The notes under the pieces: generated by a model
What the model was told of the DNA's origin: nothing
The model's input: only the letters and a program-made list of their open reading frames with translations
Databases searched by the model: none
In this document: one piece after another, positions 8,619 to 17,498 of the stretch
How positions within the stretch are numbered: position 1 is the stretch's first letter
Layout: every line of letters starts with the position of its first letter
Program-made: the position numbers and the translations under genes
Source of the DNA: Halocaridina rubra
Lineage: Eukaryota > Arthropoda > Malacostraca > Decapoda > Atyidae
Direction of reading: 5' to 3'
DNA length: 17,498 nucleotides
NCBI GenBank assembly: GCA_037179515.1
Contig: JAXCGZ010021077.1
Span: 67,501-84,998 of the forward strand

Positions 8619-9866
8619 GATGGTTCGCCAAATTTAAAAAACGCTATGGCCTAAAAGAGCGTTTCGGTGCATGGCGAAGCTGCCTCTGCAGATACAGCTG
8701 CAGCTGAAGATTACGTGAAAAACGACTTCAAGAATATTATCAAGGAAGGCAAATTTGCTCCAGAGCAAGTGTTTAACATGGATGAGACTGGCTTATTTTG
8801 GAAGAGAATGACGTCTCGGACTTTGCTCTTTAAGGAAAAGCTAAAGCCCCAGGTTTTAAAGCACACCAAGACCGCGTTACCCTCGTCATGTGCGGGAATG
8901 CTGTGGGCTTCATGTTAAAGCCCTGACTTATCTACAAGTCAAAGAACCCTTGGGCTTTGAAGAATAAGAATAAGAATCTGCTGCCAGTGTACTGAATGCA
9001 TAACCCTAAGGCCTGGATCGCAAAAAGCCTCACATCGGACTGGTTTCACCAATGCTTTATCCCTCAGGTCAAAATTTATCTTGCGGAAAAGGGCCTTGAA
9101 GTTAAAGTCTTCTTTTGATGGATAATGCTGGTGGCCACGCAACTGATCTCGAATATGACGATGTTTAAGTAGAGTTCCTGCCACCGAATACATCACTGAT
9201 TCAGCCTATGGATCAAGGCGTTATTCGTGCGTTCAAGGCCCTCTACACACGAAATGCCCTGGTGAACCTGGCTGAATCCATGGATACGGACAAAGAATTC
9301 TCACTGAAGACTTACTGGCGTAACTACAAGATTGCTACATGCCTTCAAAATATTCAGAATGCAATCAAAGGGATGAAGACGGCCACAATCAATGCCAGCT
9401 GGAAGAAATTGTGGCCCAAAGTCATTTATCACTACAAGGGATTTGCTCTTGACGAAGTCCATAACTTGGCAGTTGCAAAAGATGCTAGGAGGAGAAGGCT
9501 TTGAAGATATGACTCACGAAGACGTGAATGAACTGATCGACTGCCACTTGCAGCCTTTCACTGATGAAGACTTGGGGGAAATGACAAAATCAGCGAGCGA
9601 AAAAGAGGAAGAACAACAACCAGAGTAAACGCATGAAGAAATCAAAATAACCTGGCCTTACACTCGAACGTCTGGCAGCCATGTATGAACACGTGAAAGC
9701 AGTCCAACAACTTTCGCAAGAACATGACATTAATATGGTTCGTTCGGTGACCTGCAATCTTCTCGACGATGCCATGATTCCTTACAAGACCATCTTCCAA
9801 AAAAAGAAGAAACAGAGACAGCAACTCCCCATTACCATGTTCTTCTCTCGCAAAAAGCAGCCGTAA
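8619..9866 (+). pseudogene. Tigger-like (pogo family) transposase, multiply frameshifted
   Basis: Fragments in order are WFAKFKKRYGLKERF (end of the CENP-B-type DNA-binding half), HGEAASADTAAAEDYVKNDF, APEQVFNMDETGLFWKRMTS, VTLVMCGNAVGFMLKP, LIYKSKNPWALKNKNKNLLP, WFHQCFIPQVKIYLAEKGLE, MDNAGGHATDLEYDDV, SLIQPMDQGVIRAFKALYTR and a C-terminal QQLPITMFFSRKKQP. This is the DDE domain of Tigger/pogo transposases: the cut-and-paste nuclease that excises at TIRs and inserts at TA. The three catalytic aspartates survive as codons at 8781, 9121 and 9211 (spacing DD29D). At least four frameshifts and stops (TGA after MLKP and after LLPVY, TAA after DDV) make it inactive. The N-terminal helix-turn-helix and left TIR are missing, cut off where the family-4 LINE begins. 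Confidence 0.93.
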
Positions 9867-10188
9867 AGCTGTCATTGGCTGCAGAATAAGTTCCTCTGGA
9901 GTCTATGTACGTCATCATCACCTCATTCACAGTAAGTTTACCTATCACGTTCATATAAATTTACATGTGCATGCTGTTATTAATAAAGTAAAGTGGATTT
10001 TTAACAGTGAAGGGAGGGTTTATACAGTAAAGGTAAAAATGAATATAAAATAGCTATGTATATGAGTATGTACATGTCATCATCACCTCATTCACGGTAA
10101 GTTACCTATCACTTTCATATAAATTTACGCTTGGACGCCGTTATTAATAAAGTAAAGGGTGGTTTTTTAACAGTGCAGGGAGGGTTTA
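9867..10188 (+). mobile_element. 3' non-coding part of the outer Tigger element, two 165-bp repeats
   Basis: After the transposase relic the sequence contains two diverged direct repeats (TCATCATCACCTCATTCAC at about 9912 and 10077, period 165) of the same family as the 160-bp units inside the nested element downstream. It is interrupted at GGGAGGGTTTA (10178-10188) by the nested element. It resumes at 11811 with TATACAGTAAAGGTAAAAAT, which matches the continuation of the first copy (about 10021-10040). Confidence 0.8.
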
Positions 10189-11810
10189 CAGTGCTACCCC
10201 GGTTATTCGCATTTCTTGGTTCGCGTTCTCACTCTATCACGGTTTTTTTTTTATAAATTATTATTTTATTTAATGAGTATACGCAAAAATATTAAAATAT
10301 TGAAGAAGAAAAAAATTTCAGTATTTAAATTTTTTTATTGGAAATGTAAATTTACGTTGCTTGCTGTTATTTATAATATAAAGGGTGTTTTTTTAACAGT
10401 GCAGGGAGGGTTTATACAGTTTGTATACGAAAAAATAATTGTAAATGAGTATGTGTCACGTCATCATCACCTCATTCATCGTAATTTTATCTATCACTTT
10501 CATAAAAATTTACGTTGCGTGCTGTTATTTATAATGTAAAGGGTGTTTTTTTAACAGTGCAGGGAGGGTTTATACAGTTCGTAAACGAAAAAATAATTGT
10601 AAATGAGTATGTGTGTCACGTCATCATCACCTCATTCACCGTAATTTTATCTATCACTTTCATAAAAATTTACGTTGCGTGCTGTTATTTATAATGTAAA
10701 GGGTGTTTTTTTAACAGTGCAGGGAGGGTTTATACAGTACGTAAACGAAAAAAAAATTGTAAATGAGTATGTATGTCACGTCATCATCACCTCGTTCACC
10801 GTAATTTTATCTATCACTTTCATAAAAATTTACGTTGCTTGCTGTTATTTATAATGTAAATGGTGTTTTTTTAACAGTTCAGGGAGGGTTTATACAGTAC
10901 GTAAACGAAAAAATAATTGTAAATGAGTATGTATGTCACGTCATCATCACCTCATTCACCGTAATTTTATCTATCATTTTCATAAAAATTTACATTGCGT
11001 GCTGTTATTTATAATGTAAACGGTGTTTTTTTAACAGTGCAGGGAGGGTTTATACAGTACGTAAACAAAAAAATAATTGTACATGAGTATGTATATCACG
11101 TCATCATCACCTCATTCACCGTAATTTTATCTATCACTTTCATAAAAATTTACGTTGCTTGCTGTTATTTATAATGCAAAGGGTGTTTTTTTAACAGTGC
11201 AGGGAGGATTTATACAGTACGTAAACGAAAAAATTATTGTAAATGAGTATGTATGTCACGTCATCATCATCACATTCACGGTAAGCTTTCCTATCACTTT
11301 CACAAAAATTTACGTTGCTTGCTGTTATTTATAATGTAAAGGGTGTTTTTTTAACAGTGCAGGGAGGGTTTATACAGTACGTAAACAAAAAAATAATTGT
11401 AAATGAGTATGTAAGTCACGTCATCATCACATTCACGATAAGTTTTCCTATCACTTTCATAAAAATTTACGTTGCTTGCTGTTATCTATAATGTTAAGGG
11501 TGTTTTTTTAACAGTGCAGGGAGGGTTTATACAGTACGTAAACAAAAAAATAATTGTAAATGAGTATGTATGTCACGTCATCATCACATTCACAGTAAGT
11601 TTTCCTATCACTTTCACATAAAGTTACGCTTGCATGCTGTTACCTATGAAGTAAAGGGTGGTATGTTAACAGTACAGGGACAGTTTATACAGTGTAAACG
11701 TAAAAATATATTAAAATATCTATGTACATATAGGCTGATCCTACTTCGCGGATTTCCTGGTTCGCGCCGGGTCTCGGAACCGAACTACCGCAATAAGTGA
11801 GGCAACACTG
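10189..11810 (+). mobile_element. Nested non-autonomous Tigger-like element, 1622 bp
   Basis: The left end begins CAGTGCTACCCCGGTTATTC. The right end, reverse-complemented, begins CAGTGTTGCCTCACTTATTG. These imperfect terminal inverted repeats have the CAGTG start expected of Tigger/pogo elements. TA flanks both sides (10187-10188 and 11811-11812), and removing the element plus one TA restores the host repeat GGGTTTATACAGTAAAGG exactly as in the uninterrupted copy at about 10016. The interior has no transposase. It is about 155 bp of AT-rich left sequence, then the 160-bp tandem array, then about 90 bp leading into the right TIR. It is therefore a deletion derivative that needs a transposase in trans. 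Confidence 0.85.
10345..11716 (+). repeat. 160-bp tandem array, about 8.5 units
   Basis: GTAAATGAGTATGT recurs at 10439, 10599, 10759, 10919, 11079, 11239, 11399 and 11556, a period of 160 bp that is exact in all but the last interval (157). The internal units are nearly identical (for example TCATCATCACCTCATTCACC, TTTTTTTAACAGTGCAGGGA and GGGTTTATACAGTACGTAAA blocks). The last unit, before the right TIR, is more diverged and closer to the two outer copies at 9912-10180. Short open frames here are chance frames in repeated sequence. Confidence 0.95.
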
Positions 11811-11830
11811 TATACAGTAAAGGTAAAAAT
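11811..11830 (+). mobile_element. Resumed outer Tigger sequence
   Basis: This 20-bp stub is TA plus the continuation of the outer element's repeat unit. The next bases (AACTGCTAC) belong to the 272-bp array, so the outer element loses its right end here; no right TIR is seen after the array. Confidence 0.7.
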
Positions 11831-13195
11831 AACTGCTACATACTAGCAATGAACGCATTCTATCTGAATGCCCTTTTGTTCATATTACAGCTTCTCCTAA
11901 CCTCATTCTTGGTTTTGTTTTTCACATGTAATTCAAATCCCAGCTATACAGTATAGCTATTAATAATAATCAAATAAACACATAAACATACGTGAAACCA
12001 AGAGTCATATATTACCTCTAACTGGGACTCCAACCTAAGATACATAACTACTGTGCCAAAGTGCTGTCAACTACTTCACTGAAGGTCTAAAAGAGAAGCA
12101 AACCTTACAGCTTAAGTGCTATACTAGGAATGAACGAACTCTATCCGAATACCTTTTTGTTCATATTACAGCTTCTCCTAACCTCACTTGCGGCTCTGTT
12201 TTTCGCATTTAATTCAAATTCCAGCTATAGAGGTATTAATAATAATCGAATACAAATTACCATATGTGAAAACATGAATCAAATTTTGCCCATGACCAGG
12301 ACTCGAACCTAAGACACACAATTACTGCCACGGCATTATCAAATACACCACTGAAGGTCTAAAAGAGAAACAAACCTTACAGCTTAACTGCTTTGCTGGC
12401 AATGAAAGCATTCTATCTGAATGCCTTTTTGTTCATATTACAGTTCTCCTAACCTCACTCATGGCTTCGTTTTTCGCATTTAATTCAATGTGAGCTATAT
12501 GGTTATTAATAATAGTCAAACAGATTAACTTATGTGAAAACATGAATCATATTTTACCCCTGACTGGGACTCCAACCTATGACACATAATTACTGTTCCA
12601 AGGCACTATCAACAACACCACTGAAGGTCTAAAAGAAAAACAAACCTTACATCTTAACTGCTATACTAGGAATGAATGTATTCTATTTGATTGCCTTTTT
12701 GTTTATATTACAGCTTCTAACCTCACTCGTGGTTTAGTTTTTTGCATTTAACTCAAATCCCAGTTACTGTATAGGTAGTAATAATAATCGAATAAACACA
12801 TTACCATATGTGAAAACAAAAATCATATTTTACCCCTGATCAGGAATCGAACCTAAAACACATAATTACTGTGCCAAGGCGCTAAACTACACCACCAAAG
12901 GACTAAAAGAGAAACAAACCTTACTGCTTAACTGCTATGCTAGGAATGAACGCATTTTATCAGAATGCCTTAGTGTTCATATTACAGCTTCTCCTAACCT
13001 CACTCGTGGTTTTGTTTTTCACATTTAATTCAAATCCCAGCTATATAGCTATTAATAGTGATCAAATAAACACATTAACATATGCGAAAACCTAAGACAT
13101 AAATTACTTTGCCAAGGCGCTATAATCTGCACCACTGAAGGTCTAAAAGAAAAACAAACCTTGCAGCTTAACTGCTATACTAGGAATGAACGCAT
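11831..13195 (-). repeat. Tandem array of about 272-bp units with a tRNA-like segment
   Basis: Units start at 11831, 12114, 12386, 12656 and 12930, with a partial sixth at 13170-13195 (lengths 283, 272, 270, 274, 240). Each contains TTGTTCATATTACAG, an AATTCAAAT-TCCAGCTAT block, an A/T-rich centre, and, on the minus strand, CCTTCAGTGGTGTA (A-box-like) followed by a B-box-like element. In unit 2 the B box is exact: GGTTCGAGTCC at 12299-12309 on the minus strand, with the A-box-like part at 12344-12355. In the other units it is mutated, and in unit 5 a deletion of about 30 bp removes it. The units look like a tRNA-derived SINE or SINE-like repeat multiplied in tandem. Confidence 0.85.
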
Positions 13196-13213
13196 CAATT
13201 TACATATAAATCT

Positions 13214-13271
13214 ACTTACGAACGGCCGTTCAGAACGTAAACTCCTTTGTAAGTTGGGGAACGGCTGTATA
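13214..13271 (+). mobile_element. Terminal fragment of a DNA transposon or MITE, copy 2
   Basis: This copy aligns with 2698-2752: both have CTTA--AACGG, a spacer, TTGGGG and a CTGTATA terminus. A perfect GAACGGCCGTTC palindrome lies at 13220-13231. Only one end is present, immediately after the 272-bp array. Confidence 0.4.
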
Positions 13272-13525
13272 TACCCTGACGTGTTAATAGGAATAAGCCC
13301 TATGCTTGCAACTCCTCATCACCTGACCAGTTTTATTCTTTACTCACTACCACTTCTCATCTCTATCCTTAAGCCTATAAATATTTACCATTTATTGCTT
13401 CCCCACTTGAAACAAGTGTGTCCTTGATTTAAAACGGAACATCTTTTGCAATAATAAAAAATATATGGATATCATTCATATGAAAAGTATACATAAAGTA
13501 AAATATCCCTTTCCCATACATATCA
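13272..13525. other. Non-coding region between repeats and the minus-strand gene end
   Basis: AT-rich with no gene visible. A second TTTATT (AATAAA on the minus strand) at about 13390 is a possible alternative polyadenylation signal for the gene that ends at 13580. Confidence 0.4.
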
Positions 13526-13531
13526 TTTATT
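13526..13531 (-). promoter_or_regulatory. Candidate polyadenylation signal AATAAA
   Basis: TTTATT on the plus strand gives AATAAA on the minus strand about 49 nt past the stop codon of the large exon. Its position fits a short 3' UTR, but AATAAA is frequent in AT-rich DNA. Confidence 0.45.
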
Positions 13532-13579
13532 TGATAACAACACTATAAGCAATACTCTGTAAAAATATATCATACCATA

Positions 13580-16197
13580 CTAAGGCCTTTTTCTCTTTGG
13601 AGCCAAAAAGTTCTTAAATAAGAAGGGTACATTTTGCTTCTTAGCCACAAAAGGCGTACCAGTGGCTTGACCCACAGCCGTCTCTTTCATTATGTCCGAG
13701 AGAGCTTTTAACTTTGGTGAATAAAAGAAGGAACACACACTACCACCATTTCTCTTTGTTGGTCCTGGTGTATTTTCAGCAGTCAAGGGGACAGCGCTTA
13801 ATGCAGATTTGTCTTTCTCTATTACTTTCTTTTCAGTAACTATACAATGCTTACCAAGAGACTCAGGCATGAAGAGTGGACATGGTGATTCATCACCGCA
13901 CGATGAACCCAAATTGGATTTTACCAAAGTTCTAACGGTGCTTAAAGAACTGCACTCTATATTACTTGGGTCGTAAATGTTTATTTTGGGCAGACACTGC
14001 TCGGAATAACTCGCTTCCAGATTCTTTCTGGAAATGTATTTCAATTTAGATGAATTAGTGAGCACTCTGTCAGTTGGCACTAAGCAAGATTTATCATTAA
14101 CTTTTACCTTGACGAATTTTGAGGCACTGGGATTTGTAGGCAGTCGCAAGCCTTCAATACTGCTCATGTTGGCATTATGTGGACATATTACAGAAGTTTG
14201 AAACCCTGATGGACACCCTTGTGATAATGATACTAGAGGTGTCTGAAGGACGTAAGTCTGACTCACCTCTGAATGAGGCGTCGGACCTGCTATATCAGTT
14301 ATGATAGGATTCATCATAATCGAGGTGAAATTACCTACTTGATCAACACAGGGACTCTGCTGAGGTACTGGATAGACTGAAGACAAAGTGGTTCTGATGG
14401 GAGGGTTAATACAGGACTCCATTACTGGAGGCATGCCTCTCTGAGCACATGCCATGGAGTCATTCGGAGATGTTGCATATACTGATACGGCAGGAATGAG
14501 AGATTCTGCTGAGTCTTCCAAACAAACATGATTAGATGCCAGAGATCCTTGAAATATATCACCAGGTACTACCTGATAAGGGACATTCTGTTGAACGGTG
14601 TAGATGGCTGACTTGGAGGCATAATTTTCAGGAGTCGTAGTTGTCTGAGAAAGTATATTTTTCACACTAACAATTTCTGAAGCATTCTCAGCTTCCATAT
14701 CACTCTCGTCATGATGATCTTCGGTACACTCCTCCGAGATGGAATCTTCAAAATAAATACTTTGACAATGTGGATTTTCCTCAAGGGTATTAGTAGGGCT
14801 AATATTATACTTAGCATTAAAACTGGGATCAGTAAAATGTGTTATATTCAGAGGATCTACATCTTGGTTTTCTGCAGCAGATATGTCCAAGCACCGCTTC
14901 TTGTTTGGGGAAGAAGCTTTCCGGAAGGAAGCTGCCGGATTCTGTGTCACAGGGATCTCGCACTTGAAACCGTCGCTGATTTTTTGTATGCAAACATCAA
15001 TTCCTTTCTCAACTGAAGGGGATTCCATTTCGTCTTCATCTAGATCCCATATATCAATTAATTCCTTTATGACAGCATTTACATGTATCTTCTGACCTTG
15101 TACAGATCCTCTTCTTCTCTTACAAGGAAATTTACCATTTTCATTTTTAGGTGAACTTAAAGGATCAATACACCGATTTGCTTCATAAACATCTAAGTCC
15201 ATTATATTCTTCTGATGGGCCTCCTCGTCTTTCGTGGTGATAGGACTTATATCAACTTCAATATTGTCACCTCTCTTCAAACTCTCCTCTATCTTTGGGC
15301 TAAGCATAGCACATAAGAGTTTCCTCTTAAGCTGGTCTCTCTTGCCTTTGTCATTTTCTATCGCCTTCCAGTTTCGAGCAGATATTTTCACTTGATCACT
15401 CTCATCAACATTTTCTCCAGTGAAATGAATGTTCAGAGTGTAAAAATTCGCATCTTTGGAGGTATTATCCTCTAAGACAGAAGATTCTAAGAATTCTGAA
15501 GCATCCATTGATTCATAGTCAAAGTCTAAGTAACTGATATGTTTTTCCAGTTTAATTGGTGATATCGCTGAGTTTTCTTCAAGAGGCAATTCAATGAAGG
15601 GTATGTTTAGTGGCTCTAATTTAGTGACAGGAATAATAGGTATCTCTACTTCTTTGGTAACAAGAGTTGAATTAAGTTTGTGTAAATTACCTGCATTTTC
15701 TGCTAAAATTCTGGCTGTCATTTTTTCTCTTAAAACTTTCAGGTCATTCAAAACAGGCCCTCTGGGTGGTTCTAAAGCAGCACAGAGGGCTTTTTTCCTA
15801 GAGGGGGGCCGAACTCTCTTGGGAGGTGGAGCCACATCCGGAACGGCAGCGAATAAGTCTGGGTTGAAAGTCACCCCTGACAAATTGGGAATTTCCGAAT
15901 CTGTCATAACCTCATCTAAATTTCTGTTGATGCATTTATGGGGAACTCTTCGTTGTGACTTTCTTGTTGGCTGCACGGGTTTGCGCAACGTAGCTTTCGG
16001 AGGACTTTTCATGAATTCCTGGATACTGTCGTCATTCAAGATGGCCACGTCACTGGAGTTCACTGTCTTGCGTTTGTGTTGGCGAATACACTTGAAGCTT
16101 TTCTTTTTCACCATCGTTTTCTTTTGTGGTGATCCTAATCTGACGGTGCCTGGCTGTATTTTTACAGCTTTTGCTACTACTTCTGCTCTTCTTGCAC
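13580..16197 (-). CDS. Large terminal exon of an unrecognised, probably nuclear protein
   Basis: One open frame of 871 full codons ends in TAG at 13580-13582. I place the left boundary at a splice acceptor: the minus strand reads TATGTTGCTTTTAG|GTGCAAGAAG, so the exon starts in phase 1 with ARRAEVVAKAV. An in-frame ATG at 16229-16231 could instead be a start adding 12 residues; the next in-frame stop lies just upstream, at about 16255. Residues below count from that ATG. The protein is polar, Ser/Pro/Lys-rich and probably disordered. It has basic clusters at 42-55, 136-147 (PPKRVRPPSRKK) and the extreme C-terminus (KRKRP), several S-P sites of CDK type (SPQK at 34, SPPK at 76, a later SPNK), an IKLE sumoylation-type site, and an acidic patch WDLDEDEMES. 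The C-terminal part carries SVCSFFYSPKLK and PFLFKNFLAPKRKRP. I recognise no domain or family. A nuclear, cell-cycle-phosphorylated role is inference from motifs. Upstream exons probably lie beyond 17498. Confidence 0.8.
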
Positions 16198-16362
16198 CTA
16201 AAAGCAACATATTTATTTTAGAAAGCAACATTGCAGGCAGTCTAAGTACAGTATTTTACATCAAAATATATTACAAAGTGAGAGTACTCAAAAGAGTACT
16301 GGATATTCTGTTATTAAATCTGAATTTTTTAATGAGGTTATATTTTTTCAGCTTCCTTATTT

Positions 16363-16530
16363 TTATGAGAAGACATAAAAGCAAAGACAAACAGATGGAG
16401 ATAGTTGTGACTTGTAATATGAGAGGGGATAACAGATGTGTAATGATTAGCCAGAATATTTGGAGTAGATGTAGGCATAGGAAAAGAACCACAACTCAAA
16501 GAAGACTTAAAACTGAGCTATCCAGGTCTT
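16363..16530. repeat. Dispersed repeat, copy B
   Basis: Same-orientation partner of 100-275, sharing GTAGGCATAGGAAAAGAACC exactly (about 16471-16490) and similar flanks (CAAACAGATG, GACTTGTAATATGAGAGGGG, GAAGACTTAAAACTGAGCTA). It lies just upstream of the large minus-strand exon, presumably in its intron. Confidence 0.7.
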
Positions 16531-16559
16531 TGTATGTAAATGCATATTAAGGAAAAAAA

Positions 16560-17498
16560 TTATGAATTTGCATCACAAGTGAGAGAAGAAAGATGATGGT
16601 ATGAGCTATACAGTACTAGGAATTGCAAAAATGTACTAATGAAAGCTGAAATGGCATCTGAAGTCTATGAACGAATCTTTGTTAATTTAGTCCATGAGCT
16701 AGATCTGAAAGATGTTCATATTTCTGGGAGTTGCTTCTCCTCCACACAGACTTGATGGTATCAAATAAAAGCTTAGGTTTTTTTAGGTTATCAAGCAACT
16801 TGTTTCCAGCTTAGAAACTTGCACTCAATACTGGAAACAATGTTTCTAATCACCCATCCTCAGTTCTGTGCAGGACACTTTAAACATCAGGTAACATGGT
16901 CATTTTCATCTTTCGCTTCACTGTTCTAGGTTTTACGTGTCATGATCAGTCCTGGTAATGTGGACACAGAACGGAGCTGGGGATTTATGGCTGGATGCCT
17001 TTCCTCTCGTATGTACACCCTGTTGACTGGCTTAGTATCAAGAATGAGGTCAATCTGAATGATTTATAATGATAAATGCATTGACAAAGCATGATAGAAC
17101 TCACATTATTCAGGAATCTTTTTGTCATACTTTAAAAGAAACGTGACTACCATAGACCCATGTTGGATCGAGTGTCTGTATTTTGATCTAGTTTTATGTC
17201 AACGAGTCCCTTTTCTATTAATGGCTAGAGTGTTGCCTTCTTTCAGGGGACTTAAGCATTGGTAAGCATGAACATTACCCTGAGTGAATGCCTTTTCTGA
17301 GTGTTTGTGTTATATCTGATAGGAATTTGCTGTCCCTCTTACATGATTCACTGAAAAAAGTTGGAGAACTTTAAAATATTAAACTGACATCCACTCAAAT
17401 TCTGCTTACAATTAGAAGACAGGTTGCAGAGATGATAACCACGTTGTGGATATCATACACCCTCCTATCAAATGTACAGGAACAAAGATCACCACACA
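16560..17498. other. Probable intron or upstream flank of the minus-strand gene
   Basis: I found no convincing exon here on either strand. It contains a third, poor copy of the short dispersed motif (about 16960-17030, GGAGCTGGGGATTTATGGCT then GGATGCCTTTCC). It also has a perfect 10-bp stem, TTGTTTCCAG at 16800-16809 with CTGGAAACAA at 16831-16840, around a 21-nt loop of unknown meaning. Confidence 0.4.

Noticed and set aside
10216..10539. 107-codon open frame in the left part of the nested element
   Set aside because: It runs from AT-rich transposon sequence into the tandem array and has no homologous continuation in the neighbouring units. It is a chance frame.
10345..11716. CRISPR-like regular spacing
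   Set aside because: The whole 160-bp unit is repeated with no unique spacers, and the array sits between transposon ends in eukaryotic DNA.
12299..12355. Functional tRNA gene
   Set aside because: The B box is exact and an A-box-like part is present, but the spacing is long, stems do not pair convincingly, and the unit is one of five decayed tandem copies.
13580..16231. Assignment of the orphan protein to the sororin/dalmatian cohesion proteins
   Set aside because: It shares only low-complexity, CDK-site and basic features. I could not find the FGF or YSR-type cohesin motifs or a matching C-terminal domain, so no name is given.
15594..16550. 318-codon open frame on the plus strand
   Set aside because: It lies antisense to the large minus-strand exon, has no protein-like features, and runs past the exon boundary into AT-rich intron. 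It is a shadow of the real frame.

Overview
The window reads as AT-rich eukaryotic (animal) genomic DNA dominated by decayed transposable elements, with one convincing protein-coding exon. There are no operons or bacterial signals. The LINE tails, the Tigger (pogo-family) transposase and several short dispersed repeats resemble sequences I associate with decapod crustaceans, perhaps caridean shrimp. That taxonomic guess is inference from memory, not something the sequence proves.

Layout. Positions 1-5700 are mostly non-coding. They hold a dispersed repeat that recurs near the right end of the window, a possible LTR-retrotransposon Pol tail, a foldback of about 440 bp, a DNA-transposon-like end, an A-tract plus (TA)44 microsatellite, a frameshifted LINE tail, and weak candidate exons on the minus strand. 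Positions 5700-8620 are a pile-up of LINE 3' ends. A CR1/L2-like LINE on the minus strand is split by a 58-bp insertion with an 8-bp target duplication, and is joined through a perfect 15-bp inverted repeat to a plus-strand tail of a second LINE. A tRNA-like SINE with an A tail and a third LINE fragment follow.

Positions 8619-11830 are a broken Tigger transposase gene whose 3' non-coding part is tandemly repetitive. A second, non-autonomous Tigger-like element of 1622 bp sits inside it, flanked by a TA duplication and filled with a homogeneous 160-bp tandem array. Positions 11831-13195 are another tandem array (about 272-bp units) in which each unit carries a tRNA-like segment on the minus strand.

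Positions 13580-16197 on the minus strand are a single open exon of about 871 codons, probably the last coding exon of a gene. It encodes a basic, largely disordered, probably nuclear protein that I could not assign to a family. The rest, to 17498, looks like intron or upstream sequence with dispersed repeats. I see no evidence that the elements work together as one system. The notable biology is the nested transposon carrying a satellite-like array, and the orphan nuclear protein.
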